Assembly (NCBI GenBank): GCA_050084515.1
Contig: CM114273.1
Coordinates: 8,866,001 to 8,930,000, forward strand
Direction of reading: 5' to 3'
DNA from: Blasia pusilla
Lineage: Eukaryota; Marchantiophyta; Marchantiopsida; Blasiales
Length of the DNA: 64,000 nucleotides
Position 1 is the first letter of the stretch, and each line of letters opens with the position of its first letter. Shown piece by piece: positions 22,801 through 33,502 of the stretch. A program made the translations under genes and the position numbers. Below the pieces are notes generated by a model, which saw only the letters and a program-made list of their open reading frames with translations, made no database searches and was not told the origin of the DNA.

Positions 22801-23330
22801 TGATTTCGTTCCTAATATGTAGGTGCGTCGAACTTTTTAATGTGCAGCTCTAAATCTGCAGCCCGTAGCTGCGTCAAATTTTGAATTTATAGCTTCAAAT
22901 CTGCAGAGCTAGCAGACATTGAATTGAGGGTAAGAGTACTCGTCTCTTTCGATCTCTGTCTCTCTCAAGAGGCCAAGATATAGAGGTAAGTTGTTCATGT
23001 TTGCATACAGTTTGATTTCTAGAGTAGGAAATGAAATCGAAATTGGAACCGTCATTGTTTGGGCCAGCGTTTGCTAGCCTTTGGATAGATTGGCAGATTC
23101 GTATCCTGTTTGGAAAATTCCTGCTCACCACTTCATTGTTCTCGGAACGTGAGCAGTGCCTGACAAACCATGATCTCCTTCTTTCTTCCTTTCTAGCTTC
23201 AGAATCCCTCAACTACCCGCGGAGACTACAAGAGCGGCAAAATGCGACCATCTCGTTTTGCCACTTGCAGGTTACGTGGGTGACCTTTATCAGTTGTCAA
23301 TGCCGCTAGAGGACGGGCAGTGTTAAAACA
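19801..23330. other. Unassigned DNA with scattered frames and one TIR-type end
   Basis: A minus-strand frame around 20.15-19.95 kb reads KSMDGFHDRVHDYAIELQRL and looks protein-like, possibly a retroelement gag, but no family is recognised. The longer open frame at 19,805-20,113 is in another phase. At 20,960-21,345 a GC-rich stretch ends in GCAACCTTG at about 21,343, matching the inverted end of the TIR family at 3.4 kb. The remainder shows no gene I can support. Confidence 0.35.
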
Positions 23331-23336
23331 TATTCC

Positions 23337-23412
23337 TGCTCGGAGCGGGGCTCGAACCCGACCCACTTGGCCCGCACTTCATGACTCGGCCTTACTCACA
23401 TAGCCGTGCTAT
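23337..23412 (-). mobile_element. tRNA-derived SINE head
   Basis: On the minus strand GGCTATGTGAGTAAGG is a box A-like element and GGGTTCGAGCCCC a good box B, about 45 bp apart. The T-arm is recognisable (CGGG-TTCGAGC-CCCG), but no 5' acceptor strand pairs with the sequence after it, so this is not a functional tRNA. The body continues towards 23.1 kb. Plant Au-type SINEs have heads like this. Confidence 0.5.
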
Positions 23413-23647
23413 ATGTCAAGAGCTAGGGGGACTTTGGGTTTTAGTTATGAAAATCTTTTTTCTTATGCCCAGATTTGGTTCTCTTACAAATTTTATAGCG
23501 TTTTTATTATTTGAGTCTTATGAAATTATATTAGTAGTTATGTTTTTTACTTGAATTATCTAATTTATATTGAAAATTTAATATGCTCTTTTTAAATTTG
23601 CAGTGAATAATATTGTATATGCGGAGTGAGCCTAACTAGCTTACGCC

Positions 23648-24076
23648 ATGTCAACTCTCTCATCGAGATGCAAGAGGCCGATAATTGTGGCAGAAATTGT
23701 AATAAATACGAGTCCTGAATATTTGGTAGAGAGAGATGAACATATATTTTCATTATCTCACTCTGAACGAAAACAGAAATTTTTTAATGTGGACCATAAA
23801 TTTTTTGCTCCTATTTCAAATGGTTTCAATGAGACTCAGGAGGTTAGAGAAGTCTCAATAGGCGAGGAAGTTGTGATTACTCTCAATAGTAATGAGAGAT
23901 ACTATGTACATATTTGTCTTGGTCTTGAAGAACTTGACGATGAAGAATATTCCTCCACTTCCCTCTATGATTCCGAGGGATGGTATGTTGGTGATGAGTT
24001 CGACCTGGAATATAGGTGTATGGATTATGGGGATGTAGACATAAGTGCAGATAGTCAAGATATTGGAGATAAGTAG
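23648..24076 (+). CDS. Unidentified ORF at the 5' side of the Helitron, 142 aa
   Basis: An open frame begins with ATG at 23,648 and runs 142 codons to a TAG at 24,076. The product starts with a basic stretch (SSRCKRPIIVAE) and becomes strongly acidic towards the C-terminus (ELDDEEYSSTSLYDSEGWYV, DYGDVDISADSQDIGDK). No domain is recognised. It lies on the same strand about 3 kb before the Helitron Rep region and is followed by AT-rich DNA resembling the introns of that gene, so it may be an upstream exon, a second Helitron protein, or a captured gene fragment. The intact frame over this length in AT-rich DNA favours real coding sequence. Confidence 0.4.
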   Translation: MSTLSSRCKRPIIVAEIVINTSPEYLVERDEHIFSLSHSERKQKFFNVDHKFFAPISNGFNETQEVREVSIGEEVVITLNSNERYYVHICLGLEELDDEEYSSTSLYDSEGWYVGDEFDLEYRCMDYGDVDISADSQDIGDK

Positions 24077-24352
24077 CCTCGAGAGTACTATCTATTGTCT
24101 ATATCCAATTAATCATCAAATCCATATTCGTTTTGTTCGCAGATATGTCTGTTTGAGATTGTTGAGTTGAGCAAACGATCAAGTTTCATTTCTTTGGGAG
24201 TGGAGTGACTCAAAAAAGTAAGTCTTCTCTGCTTGTGTTCTAATATTCAGGTGTGGAGATTTAGTATCCTTTTCTATTGAGTATTTATTTTATTATTTTG
24301 AAATATTTCTTTTATTAAAATAATTGTGTGGATAATGCATGATACTTTATAA

Positions 24353-24928
24353 ATGAGTGTTGACGAATTACGCTTTAGCGATGGTGAGTTCTACGTTCCT
24401 CTTGATGAACAAGAAAGGGATTATACACCTATAGATGTCGACGTCGTAGAGGTGATACAAATATCAAGTCCGGAGTATGTCCCATCGCCGATCGTTGAAA
24501 ATAGGAATAATGCTTCAAGTCCTGGCTATGTTCCATCGCCGATTTTTGAAAATATGGATAAGGCTTTAAGTCCTAGCTATGTACCATTGCCAATTTTTGA
24601 AAATGGGATTAATGCTCGTAATGTTAGCATAAGCCCTTTGAGAAATGGTCAGAGTTGTAGTTATGATGAGAATGCATCTAGGATTTTAACCACACATGTG
24701 GTGAATCATCATTCTATTTCACAAGAAGTAGTTGGAGGTCAGGAGGGAGAAGGAGATACAGATTCCACACATGATTGCATCCCTTCCTCAGACCCTATAG
24801 TATCTAGCCATTCATTTGTACGTGATTGTTGCGGGTCAAGATCATGGGAAATTAGAGATTGTTATTCAATTTGCTCTGAGGACTCAAGTGAGATGAGTAC
24901 GGCCGAGTCTCATTGCCCGTTAGAATGA
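24353..24928 (+). CDS. Unidentified ORF with 17-residue repeats, 191 aa
   Basis: The frame runs 191 codons from an ATG at 24,353 to a TGA ending at 24,928. After an acidic N-terminus it contains three tandem units of 17 residues of the form SSPxYVPSPIxENxxNA (about residues 38-88), then a Ser-rich region and a Cys-containing tail (DCCGSRSWEIRDCYSICSED). No catalytic domain is visible. Same-strand position between the previous acidic ORF and the Helitron Rep exons suggests it belongs to the element's 5' part. It may be a proline/serine-rich accessory protein, an exon, or a captured fragment; I cannot identify it further. Confidence 0.4.
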   Translation: MSVDELRFSDGEFYVPLDEQERDYTPIDVDVVEVIQISSPEYVPSPIVENRNNASSPGYVPSPIFENMDKALSPSYVPLPIFENGINARNVSISPLRNGQSCSYDENASRILTTHVVNHHSISQEVVGGQEGEGDTDSTHDCIPSSDPIVSSHSFVRDCCGSRSWEIRDCYSICSEDSSEMSTAESHCPLE

Positions 24929-25114
24929 TTTTCCTATTTCATATTTTTATAAAAACTTCAGTTATGTGTAAATTTATTTTTTAATATAGATTATAATATT
25001 CACAGACCAAATCTTGAGTATAAGTTTCTTTTACAATTTTTTCTCTTTTTTTTCTATTATTTTTTTATATATTGAAAATACATATTTTGGTCGGATGGTT
25101 GATATTGTCACAAG

Positions 25115-25717
25115 ATGCATGAATCTCAAGAGGAACCATCAAGGCGAAATGAAAAAAGACCATTCGCAGACATCACCAATGTAGTCTCTTTACCTAATGT
25201 GGAGCATTATCACCACATTTCATGTAGTGCTCCATCTTCTATACGGATCTGCATAAATAAATACTAGAAGGTATTTATTTATGTATAACATTTCTATTTT
25301 TTGTTATAATAATAGTTATAATTTTTTTTCGTATTATGATTTTTTTAATTTTTTGTTCAGGTTGGTAGCAACACCTTTCAATGGAAATCTGCATGCTTTA
25401 ATAGACTCTACATCATCTCCAATGTATGTTTCATCCACTCAATTTTTTTCTTCTTTTTATTGGTTTTTTTAATTGGTTTTTTTTAATTTAATTATTTTGA
25501 CTTGATTTTTATCAATATTTTTTTTCTCAGTCTTCCACTTCCGTCCAACCCTCGGGGATTACATGCTATGCTTCAAGTTGCACGAGCACAAGACCAGAGA
25601 AGAAGGCACCATAATTTGGCCCAAGCGAATGTTTATCAATTGTCTGTGAATCTTCTTCCTAGAGAGGAAGTCGAGGTTATGACTACTAATGACTTTCATA
25701 CTCAAGCTAAATACAAG
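25115..25717 (+). pseudogene. Helitron RepHel, small N-terminal exons
   Basis: A short coding stretch from 25,115 reads MHESQEEPSRRNEKRPFADI and resembles the RRxPLADITN motif at the start of many plant Helitron proteins. Two further exon-like stretches follow: about 25,362-25,424, after an AG acceptor at 25,361, and 25,533-25,717 (LPLPSNPRGLHAMLQVARAQ), bounded by TTTTCTCAG and AAG|GTATGC. The intervening DNA is T-rich, typical of plant introns. The last exon is closely similar to the start of the next exon at 25,976, so the exon seems to have been duplicated. Exact splice joins are inferred. Confidence 0.5.
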
Positions 25718-25975
25718 GTATGCTTTACAGACTTTTATTATTGATGCTTCCTACTTGGTCTTAAATTTTTATGAATGATTTCTAATAAATTTTTTTTTTG
25801 CAGGCCAATTATGATACATCATGAAGTTGAAGCTATTCCAAACTCTAGGATTGTGGTCTTTCCATCTCCAATGTATATTTCTAAACTATATACTCAAATT
25901 TAATATAGATATGTTTGTATGTATATTTATTTTTATTATAATCATATATATTAATTTCTTAATCTCTGCTTGCAG

Positions 25976-28182
25976 TCTTCCAGTTCCTACCAATCCTCTA
26001 CGATTATCTCACATGCTTCAAGTTGCTCGAGCTGAGGGCCAAAGAAGAAGACATGCTCATTTGGATGAAGTACATGAGATTGCACATGTTGGCGATTCGT
26101 TGATAAGGAATGATGCCAATGGACCTAATCCTGAAGGCCACATGGAAGTGAATGAAGACAATGTACATGCCTCGATTCCAAATGTGGGATCACATTTGGA
26201 TGAAGTACATGAGATTGCACATGTTTGTGATCCATTGATAAGGACCGATGCCAATGCAGCCAATCGTGAAGGCCACATGGAAGAAAATGAAGACAATGTA
26301 CATGCCTCGATTCCAAATGTGGGATCTAGAAGGGTTGTAAACTTGAAAAAGTTGCTCAATATTCCACGTATTGCTAACTTTGAAGAGAATCACATTCGAA
26401 TTCTTAGGTTGGGAGATCGTATTGATAGTATGACTGGCCGTTTTAGTGTTGGACTTATGAATGTTGTTTGTCTGACTTGCAATGCTCTACATTTCAAGTG
26501 TAAGAGAGTGAAGTATACTAGAATTATAAGCTCACCTTTTAGTATGTGTTGTGGGCATGGTAAGATTCAATTACAATATTTGACAGCTTCACCTTCTATA
26601 CTAGCAGAATTACTTTCTGGTATGAGTTCAAATAGTCTTCATTTTTTGCGTAATGCACGTGCCTATAATAGTGCTCTTCAATTGGCATCTATTGGGGCAC
26701 ATGTGACAGAGTAATGAGGCGGTACAGGAAATTCAGGATTCAAGGTGGTGTATATCATTCTATTGGACCTCTTCATGCTGAAAGTGGTGCTCCTCCACAA
26801 TTCGCACAAATTTATATTCATGATGATGAGCATCAGATGGAACATAGAAGAAGGATTATGAGTGGAGATTATCGGGATCAATTGAGGCCAAAGATCTTAA
26901 GGGGATTACAAGATATGTTACATGCCCATAATCCATATGTGGCTTTATTTCGAAATGTGGCTATTGATCTATGTAATTCTGACTTTCATATTGTTCTTAA
27001 GGGTAGTAAGCGAGGTCTCGATGCAAAACGATACACCTTGCCTGTTGCTTCAGAGATTGCAGCTATCTTGCCTGGAGATGGAAGTGAGCCAGTAGAAGGA
27101 CGTGATATTATTGTTCGCTTACATGGAGGAGGGATTTGTCGTCTATCAGACTTGAATGAAGCATATATCCCATTGCACTTTGTTTTGCCTTTTGTTTATG
27201 GTGAAGTAGGTTGGCATCCTGGGATACCTTTGCAAGGGCAACATGATCATAGAGATGATCTGCCGTTAAGAGGGGATGCTATGATGGACAAAGATAGAGA
27301 TGATATTGTACAAGGAGGAATTCAAGGTGAGGTTACCACTCATGAGGCGAGTTTAAAGACCATTACAACTTTACAATTTGCTTCATTCAGACTTTAAATG
27401 CGAGCTATCGCTATGGATAATAATCGGTTGTTGAGGTTTGGTCGTCTTACTTAAGAATATATGGTGGATATGTATGCGACTATCAAAATGCAACGGCTAA
27501 CTTGGATACAATTGCATCAAAAAGAGTTGAGAGCTGATTTATACCAAGGTGTCAGAGATGCCATGACTCGGCATGATGTGAATGGTCAAGGCATAGGGAG
27601 ACGTATTATCTTACCTTCGTCTTTCATAGGAGGACCCCGTCACATGCATCAATTGTACCATGATGCTATGGCCATTGTGAGATATTTTGGGAAGCCTGAC
27701 TACTTTTTGACTATGACTTGCAATCCTAAATGGCCAGAGATTACTTCTGCTCTGCTTCATGGGCAATCAACGTCTGATCGTCCTGACCTGGTTGTAAGTG
27801 TTTTCCAAAAAAAGAAGGAGTTGTTGAGACTTATATTGGATAAGCATATTTTGGGTCGAGTGGTAGGATGCATTCATGTGGTCGAGTTCCAAAAGAGAGG
27901 GCTACCACATGTGCATATCCTAATTATTCTTGCTTTTGAGGATAAGCCAAGGACAATCTCTGATTTTGACGATATTATATATGCTGAGATTCCGAATCCC
28001 ATGACTCATCCTAGGCTACATTCTACTGTAAGAAATTGTATGATTCATGGACCGTGTGGAGTAGCACATCCAACTGCACCTTGCACGGATAAAACGACAA
28101 AAAAATGTTCGAAAGGATACCCAATGCCCTTTGCATCAATGACAATGGAGAATGAGGATAGATATCCTATTTATAAGAGGTA
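25976..28182 (+). pseudogene. Helitron RepHel, Rep (HUH nuclease) region
   Basis: This is the replication-initiator half of a Helitron transposase, which nicks DNA for rolling-circle transposition. The exon starts after TTGCAG at 25,975. An N-terminal part carries two 45-residue tandem units (about 26,057-26,326), then the Helitron-like N domain with Cys-rich VVCLTCNALHFKCKR, then GGVYHSIGPLHAESGAPPQF (26.75 kb), YFLTMTCNPKWPEI, and the metal-binding HUH motif in KRGLPHVHILIIL (27,908-27,916). The frame shifts near 26,713, and TAA stops at 27,396-27,398 and 27,453-27,455 both sit where related proteins have Gln (FRLQ, LTQEY), i.e. CAA to TAA. It ends at a GT donor (AAGAG|GTAATT, about 28,181). 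Confidence 0.85.
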
Positions 28183-28283
28183 ATTCATTGGTTTTGTTGT
28201 TTATTTCGTCATTTAATGTTCTTCTATTAGTGTGCTATCTTTTTTCCCCAACTATTAACATATTTCTATATGTGTTTATGCAG

Positions 28284-28930
28284 GCGTGATAATGGCAGAT
28301 TGATAAATAAGTCAAATCATGACTTTGATAATCGTTGGGTGGTTCCATACAATCCAATGTTATGTACTTTATTTGATTGTTATATCAATATGGAGATAAC
28401 AAATAGCATCTTAGCAGTAAAGTACTTTTATAAGTATGTGTACAAAGGATCTGATGCCATATCATATTCCTTGGCAAATACTACATCAGGAGAGGATACT
28501 ATTGATGAGACATCATTATATCTTGATGCAAGGTATTTTCCTATGATATTATGTGGGACTCTAACAATATTTATATTGTATGGTATGAAGGTACGTTTCT
28601 TTTTCAGAAGCATGTTGGCGAATCTTCAAGTTTAGTCTACATGCAGAGCAAGCAAGTATTGTGAGATTGATTGTTCATCTTATAGACACTCAAATGGTAT
28701 ATTTTCATGGGCAAGATTCATTGGGTAATATTCTGGAGCGAAGTAAGGAAACCACTCTCACTCAATGGTTTGCAACAAATGTTTGTGATTCGACTATGCG
28801 ACAATATCTTTATTTGGAGTTCCCTTCTCATTACTCTTGGAATAAGAAGCAATGGCATCCGCGTAAACGTGCACGAAAAGGATGTGGACATCCTATTGGA
28901 CGTCTGCATATGACAAATCCAGGTAAACTT
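28284..28930 (+). pseudogene. Helitron RepHel, Tyr-motif and middle exons
   Basis: After the acceptor TATGCAG (28,283) the protein continues RDNGRLINKSNHDFDNRWVV, with AVKYFYKYVYKGSD (about 28,420-28,450), the tyrosine-rich catalytic motif that covalently attaches to nicked DNA in Helitron Rep proteins. A short intron (about 28,531-28,608, GTATTTT...TTTTTCAG) is followed by ACWRIFKFSLHAEQASIVRL, the usual next block (ACWRIFEFPMH in relatives). The exon continues to MTNP|GTAAAC near 28,922. Apart from intron read-through no in-frame stop is evident in this stretch, so it is well preserved. Confidence 0.8.
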
Positions 28931-29031
28931 TCTATTCTTTGTTAAGATACAATTATTAAGGAAAAATTTGAGTTAATGTTAAAATCATATTCATGCTTCC
29001 TTCCTAATACTTTTTTTTTCGCTAATCCTAG

Positions 29032-31542
29032 CTGAAGGGGAGCGTCATTGGTTACGATTACTTCTCCATCATGTGAGAGGAGCTCAATCATATCAAGATT
29101 TGAGAACCATCGATGATGTAGTTTATCCTACCTTCAAAGAGACCGCTATTCAGATGGGACTTTTGGAGGACGATAGAGAGATCTTTTCTTGCTTTGAAGA
29201 GGCGGTTGTCATTCGTACTGGCTATTCATTACGTCTACTCTTTGCCATTTGTCTTCTATATAATACACCTTCCCTTCCGACTATGGTGTGGGAACATTTT
29301 TTGGTTCCATTGACAGAAGATCTTCTACATCAAAGGCGTGAGGTAATATGCATGGCTTTTGTTGAGTCAATTTTTTTCTTATTTTTCTTATGAATATTTT
29401 AGGTACTTTATTTACGTTTTAACTTCTATATTTGTTCCTTGCAATTGAGAATTGGTATTCCGACCCTTCCATTGGATGTTCATATTATCAATCTTGCGTT
29501 ATTGGAGGTCCATTACCATCTTCAAGATCATGGTAAAAGTATGGCGGATTTCCCTGACATGCCTCAACCAGATTTCCAAGCTCGTGATTTATCTATTTCG
29601 CGTCTAGAAAAGGAAGAGCTCTCCTACGATCATGATATGCTTTGTGAACGTGTGAGAGCAGGAGAAATGTCTTTAAATGATGGACAACGAGCTATTTGGG
29701 AAGTTATTTGTAATGCTTTTCGCGATATCTTACAGGATGCGCCACCTTCTGCAAGTGGATATTATGTATAGTACATTTTTTAATTATTTTTTTACACTTT
29801 TTATTTCTTTAAGTTTTATTCTTTTAAAGTGCTTTTCTGTAATGAAAAATATGGATTTTTCAGGCAAAAATTTCTTTATCGATGGTCCTGGCGGAACAAG
29901 AAAAACATTTTTGTACAACCTTGTTCTTGCAACGGTACGGAGCGAGGGTCATATAGCTCTTGTAGTTGCATCTTCGGAGATTGCCGCTTTATTATTGGAT
30001 GGAGGTTGTACTGCTCATTCTCGATTCAAGATTCGTATCCAAGTACATGAAAGTTCCACTTGCAAGTAAGTCTAGATTCAAGATTTCTTTTCCTTTTATG
30101 GCATGCATATTATTGTTTTATTCTTTGATTATCCTTCATAAATTTTCCTCACATATTGTTTTGTTATCGATTTTCCAGCCTATCGGTCAATAGTCATATG
30201 GCCCGCCTTATACAAAAGGCGAAGTTGATCATGTGGGATGAAGCTCCTATGACCCATTGTCACGCATTTGAGGCTGTTAATCGTACTTTCCAAGATATCA
30301 TGGGTTTGATGGATCCTCGATTACGAGATTTGCCTTTTGGGGGGAAGATCGTTTTATTTGGTGGTGACTTTTTACAACTTCTTCCAGTTGTTCGTCGTGG
30401 AGATCATGCCACAGTTGTGCGTGCAACACTTAGGAGATCTCTTATTTGGTTTGACGTGAGATTATTGAAACTCACTACCAACATGAGAGTTAATACTGTA
30501 CAAGATATTAAAGAATAAATATAATATTTCACCTTTTTCATTTCATCTGGTTTTTGTTATTTTTAATATTTACTTATTCCTTCATCTCATATTTATTATT
30601 AGGATATGCACGAGAAGAGCAAAAAGCGTTTGCAACGTGGTTATTAGAGATAGGAGAGGGTCGTGTACAGTTATATTTCGACCTTGGAGAGGATTTTATA
30701 CAAGTTTCGGATGCAATAATTGTTAAAACCACAAGGATCAATGATTTCATTGACATTGTTTATGGACATAATGTTCATAAGTGGAGTGACATTGATTTCT
30801 TGAGGGATACATCCATTTTGTCAACCAAGAATACCACTGTGGATATTATAAACGTAGAAATCATGTCTCGATTTCCACGAGAGGTAATATTTTTATTCTT
30901 GAATATCATTATTCTATTTTGATTGTTCTATTGCTACATTTTTCTATCATCTCTTATTATTAATGATTTATTTTGTTTTTGCAGGAGCATACTTTCTTGA
31001 GTGCTGATTCTGTTTCCGACGATGAGAGGAGACTTGTTTATCCAACAGAATTTTTGAATACATGTTTACCATCTGGATTGCCACCTCATTGTTTGACTTT
31101 GAAGATTGGAGCTTCGATAATGCTATTACCGAATATGAATGGAGCAAAGGGACATGCAAACCGGACTCAGCTCGTGATAGCTGGCTTTAGACGACATCTT
31201 ATAGATGCAAAAATTATCACGGGAAAAAACATTGGAGCTCGAGTTTTCATCCCACGCATTCCATTGATTGCTTCTGATTCCGGCCTACTTTTTGATTTAC
31301 GATGATTTCAATTTCCTATCCGTCTTGCTTTTGCAATGACTATTAATAAGTCTCAAGGTCAAACATTAGATAAAGTTGGTATTAATTTGCCCAATCCAAT
31401 ATTTTCTCATGGGCAATTGTATGTTGCCTTGTCAAGAGTAGGCTCGAAGAATTCTATTCATATTATGACAGATAATGAAAATGCTTCTAACAAAATAGAT
31501 ATTTACACTAGAAATGTTGTATATAATGAAGTGCTAAATTAA
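29032..31542 (+). pseudogene. Helitron RepHel, Pif1-like helicase region
   Basis: This is the DNA helicase half of RepHel. Exons read AEGERHWLRLLLHHVRGAQS (29.03 kb), RIGIPTLPLD...MSLNDGQRAIWEV (29.45-29.7 kb), Walker A FFIDGPGGTRKTFLYN (29,884 on), Walker B KLIMWDEAPM (30.23 kb), LPFGGKIVLFGGDFLQLLPV (30.35 kb), LTTNMRV, then after an intron AREEQKAFATWLLEIGEG (30.6 kb), [16 protein letters not shown] (31.0 kb), and the final motifs [15 protein letters not shown] and [16 protein letters not shown] (31.35-31.45 kb). Introns of about 70-110 bp with GT-AG ends separate them. The Gly before Lys in Walker A is Arg (AGA at 29,899-29,901) and a TGA stop lies at 31,303-31,305, so helicase activity is probably lost although the copy is otherwise nearly complete. 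Confidence 0.88.
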
Positions 31543-32120
31543 ATTAAAATAACATGATATATGTGAAGTTTTATATTGGTATGCATTTTCTAAATTTTGT
31601 AATGCTTCACTTATTGATATGATTAATTTTGTATATGCAAAATTTTGTATAGGCATTCTTACTAGTAATTTTATGAAAGAGTATGTGGATGTTTGAAAAT
31701 TTTTCATATATTATTATATAAAAATGAATTCTAAAATTCCATCATTTTAATTATTAAATTTTTAGGCATGGGCATTCTCACTGGTGAACCACAAAGAGAT
31801 GAGACGATTTATTTTGGACGGCTAGATATCCCGATAAAATTGCATCATCTTCACCATGCAAATAATGATGTTTTAATAGTATGATTCCGGCATCTACTAT
31901 TCACGAAAACAAATGGATGAAACAACTTTTTGGACGACTAGATCCCTCAATAAAATCGCATCATCTTCATCCTTAAAATAATGACGTTTTAATAGTATAA
32001 TTCCGGTATCCTTACTGGTCGTGACCAGTAAGGATGAGACGATTTATGTTGGACGGCTAAACAAACGTATGAAACAATTTATGTTGGACGGCTAGATCCC
32101 TCGATAAAATCGCACGATCT
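31543..32120 (+). repeat. Helitron 3' non-coding region with tandem repeats
   Basis: After an AT-rich spacer, units of about 117 bp begin near 31,797, 31,913 and 32,031, each with a GATGARACRATTTATKTTGG-like start, GGACGGCTAGAT, CGATAAAATCGCATCATCTTC and TTTTAATAGTATAATTCCGG. The third is short and followed by another partial unit at 32,066. The region follows the last helicase exon, so it is probably the 3' end of the Helitron or a related tandem satellite. I could not fix the CTRR terminus. Confidence 0.6.
32008..32035. other. Perfect 13-bp-stem hairpin
   Basis: ATCCTTACTGGTC is followed after GT by its exact reverse complement GACCAGTAAGGAT. Helitrons end with a GC-rich hairpin just before CTRR; this could be such a terminator, but no CTRR lies within the usual distance (a CTAA occurs about 20 bp beyond). 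Confidence 0.8.
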
Positions 32121-32316
32121 TCACTCCGGTTTGGTCAAGGTTTAAGAAACGGGAAGAAAATAGGCCTCTATGAAACCACACCTTACGCTGGCCACGCCAG
32201 ACGTGAGTATTTGTCATTTCCCCCTTTTTATTCAGGGTTTCTATTTTTCTTCAATCGCAAGCGTTCCATAACACACATGTAGGTACATTTATGGAGGAAA
32301 TTTGGGATCGATGCAT

Positions 32317-32655
32317 TCACAAAGAGAACCCCTCGCAAGTCAACTTATCATTACCTGCCTTGTTTACCCAACCTCGGGACTCCACAGTGATTAGCCTACC
32401 AACAAAGCCATTGCGCTCTTGGTTGAAGCTAATTTGTTGGCCATAGATAGGTGGAGTGATCTTTCCAAAAATATGTGGATCAAATAATCTGAAGCGTACC
32501 AGTGGGTTCCGCGATAGGAGGAAGCGCACGATTGTCTCTTTCGAGATTTCCAGAATGAAACCAGTACGACACACAGTTTGATGTCCATGACGATAGAATT
32601 TTGTACCAGAAAGTTTTCGGGGATCTTCTAAGTCTGCACCATCGACATCGTGCAT
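32317..32655 (-). CDS. Unidentified ORF, 112 aa
   Basis: The frame opens at an ATG at 32,655 and runs 112 codons to a stop at 32,317. The product is slightly basic with alternating hydrophobic and charged segments (FILEISKETIVRFLLSRNPL) and no recognisable motif, signal peptide or membrane segment. The frame is also open upstream of the ATG for a short distance. It sits just outside the 3' side of the Helitron on the opposite strand. Without an identifiable homologue, a host exon, a captured fragment and a chance frame are all possible. Confidence 0.2.
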   Translation of the reverse strand: MHDVDGADLEDPRKLSGTKFYRHGHQTVCRTGFILEISKETIVRFLLSRNPLVRFRLFDPHIFGKITPPIYGQQISFNQERNGFVGRLITVESRGWVNKAGNDKLTCEGFSL

Positions 32656-33078
32656 GGCGCTCTTCGTGGTTCGTGGTGATGCCCGACTGTTCGGGATCCG
32701 CAGTGACGATTCTTGGGGTGTTCAACAGGAGGGAGACCGTCGAGAATGACGACCGATGTGATTGAGTCTTGTTAATTTTCGCTGTTTATTGTCCCGGGAA
32801 AATCAGTCGTCCGAGAAGCCAACAGGTGCATGTGCTTTAGGGTGCATGTGCTTATTTTGGATAGTTGAAGGTTTTGGAGTTGCACTTGGATGCTTGTGGA
32901 TCAGTTTATCGATCTGGAACTTCGAGAAAACTGATTACTTTCTTCGCAACCCGCGCGCGTCTCTTTCGAGTTTGCATCAGGATTGGAGGCCGACAGGACA
33001 ACCGCACATGTATGTCTGCTTGATGTTATGCGGCGCAACGAGTCGACACGAGTCTGATGTTATTTGATCCGATAGTAT

Positions 33079-33260
33079 ACCGATACGCTCGGCAAGAACC
33101 GGCATTCTTTGTAATAGCAGCTTTATTGCCGGATGAAATCTGAAACTTTAGTGAAATTCCCGACGTTCTTTGTAATTTTAAAAAAAAAACCGGCTGGAAT
33201 GACGAAATTTCCGATTGCCTTCGAAGTTCTCCCGAAAAAGAACCGGTGTGCCTAAAATCC
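33079..33260. repeat. Dispersed repeat, first copy
   Basis: This shares GCTCGGCAAGAACMGGCAYTC, CGAAATTTCCGAYTRCCTT and nearby words in the same order with 35,078-35,225. Spacing differs, so these are diverged copies of one dispersed repeat. Confidence 0.55.
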
Positions 33261-33445
33261 TGTCCAAGCACAGATAATAACTCTGCTCCAACCGCAGTTA
33301 TGGACAGTGTACAGTGGCGGAGTTACATTGGCAGAAAGCTGATGCTTGACATTGCTTGTAGCCGCAATCTTGAGATGAAGCACGCCATTATGCATAATCC
33401 CGAAACGAAACAAAGGAAGGTTCCTCGGTGGTCATTGTTAGGTTA

Positions 33446-33502
33446 GCTTGTGTACAGAGATGAGAGGTAAAGTGTACAGAGATGCGAGGTAAAGTGTACA
33501 GC
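33446..33502. repeat. Short tandem repeat, about 23-bp unit
   Basis: GTGTACAGAGATGMGAGGTA followed by AA is repeated twice, with a partial third GTGTACAG. The copies differ at one position. Confidence 0.85.

Noticed and set aside
23337-23412. Functional tRNA gene
   Set aside because: Box A and B are present but no acceptor stem can form, so a SINE head is the better reading.
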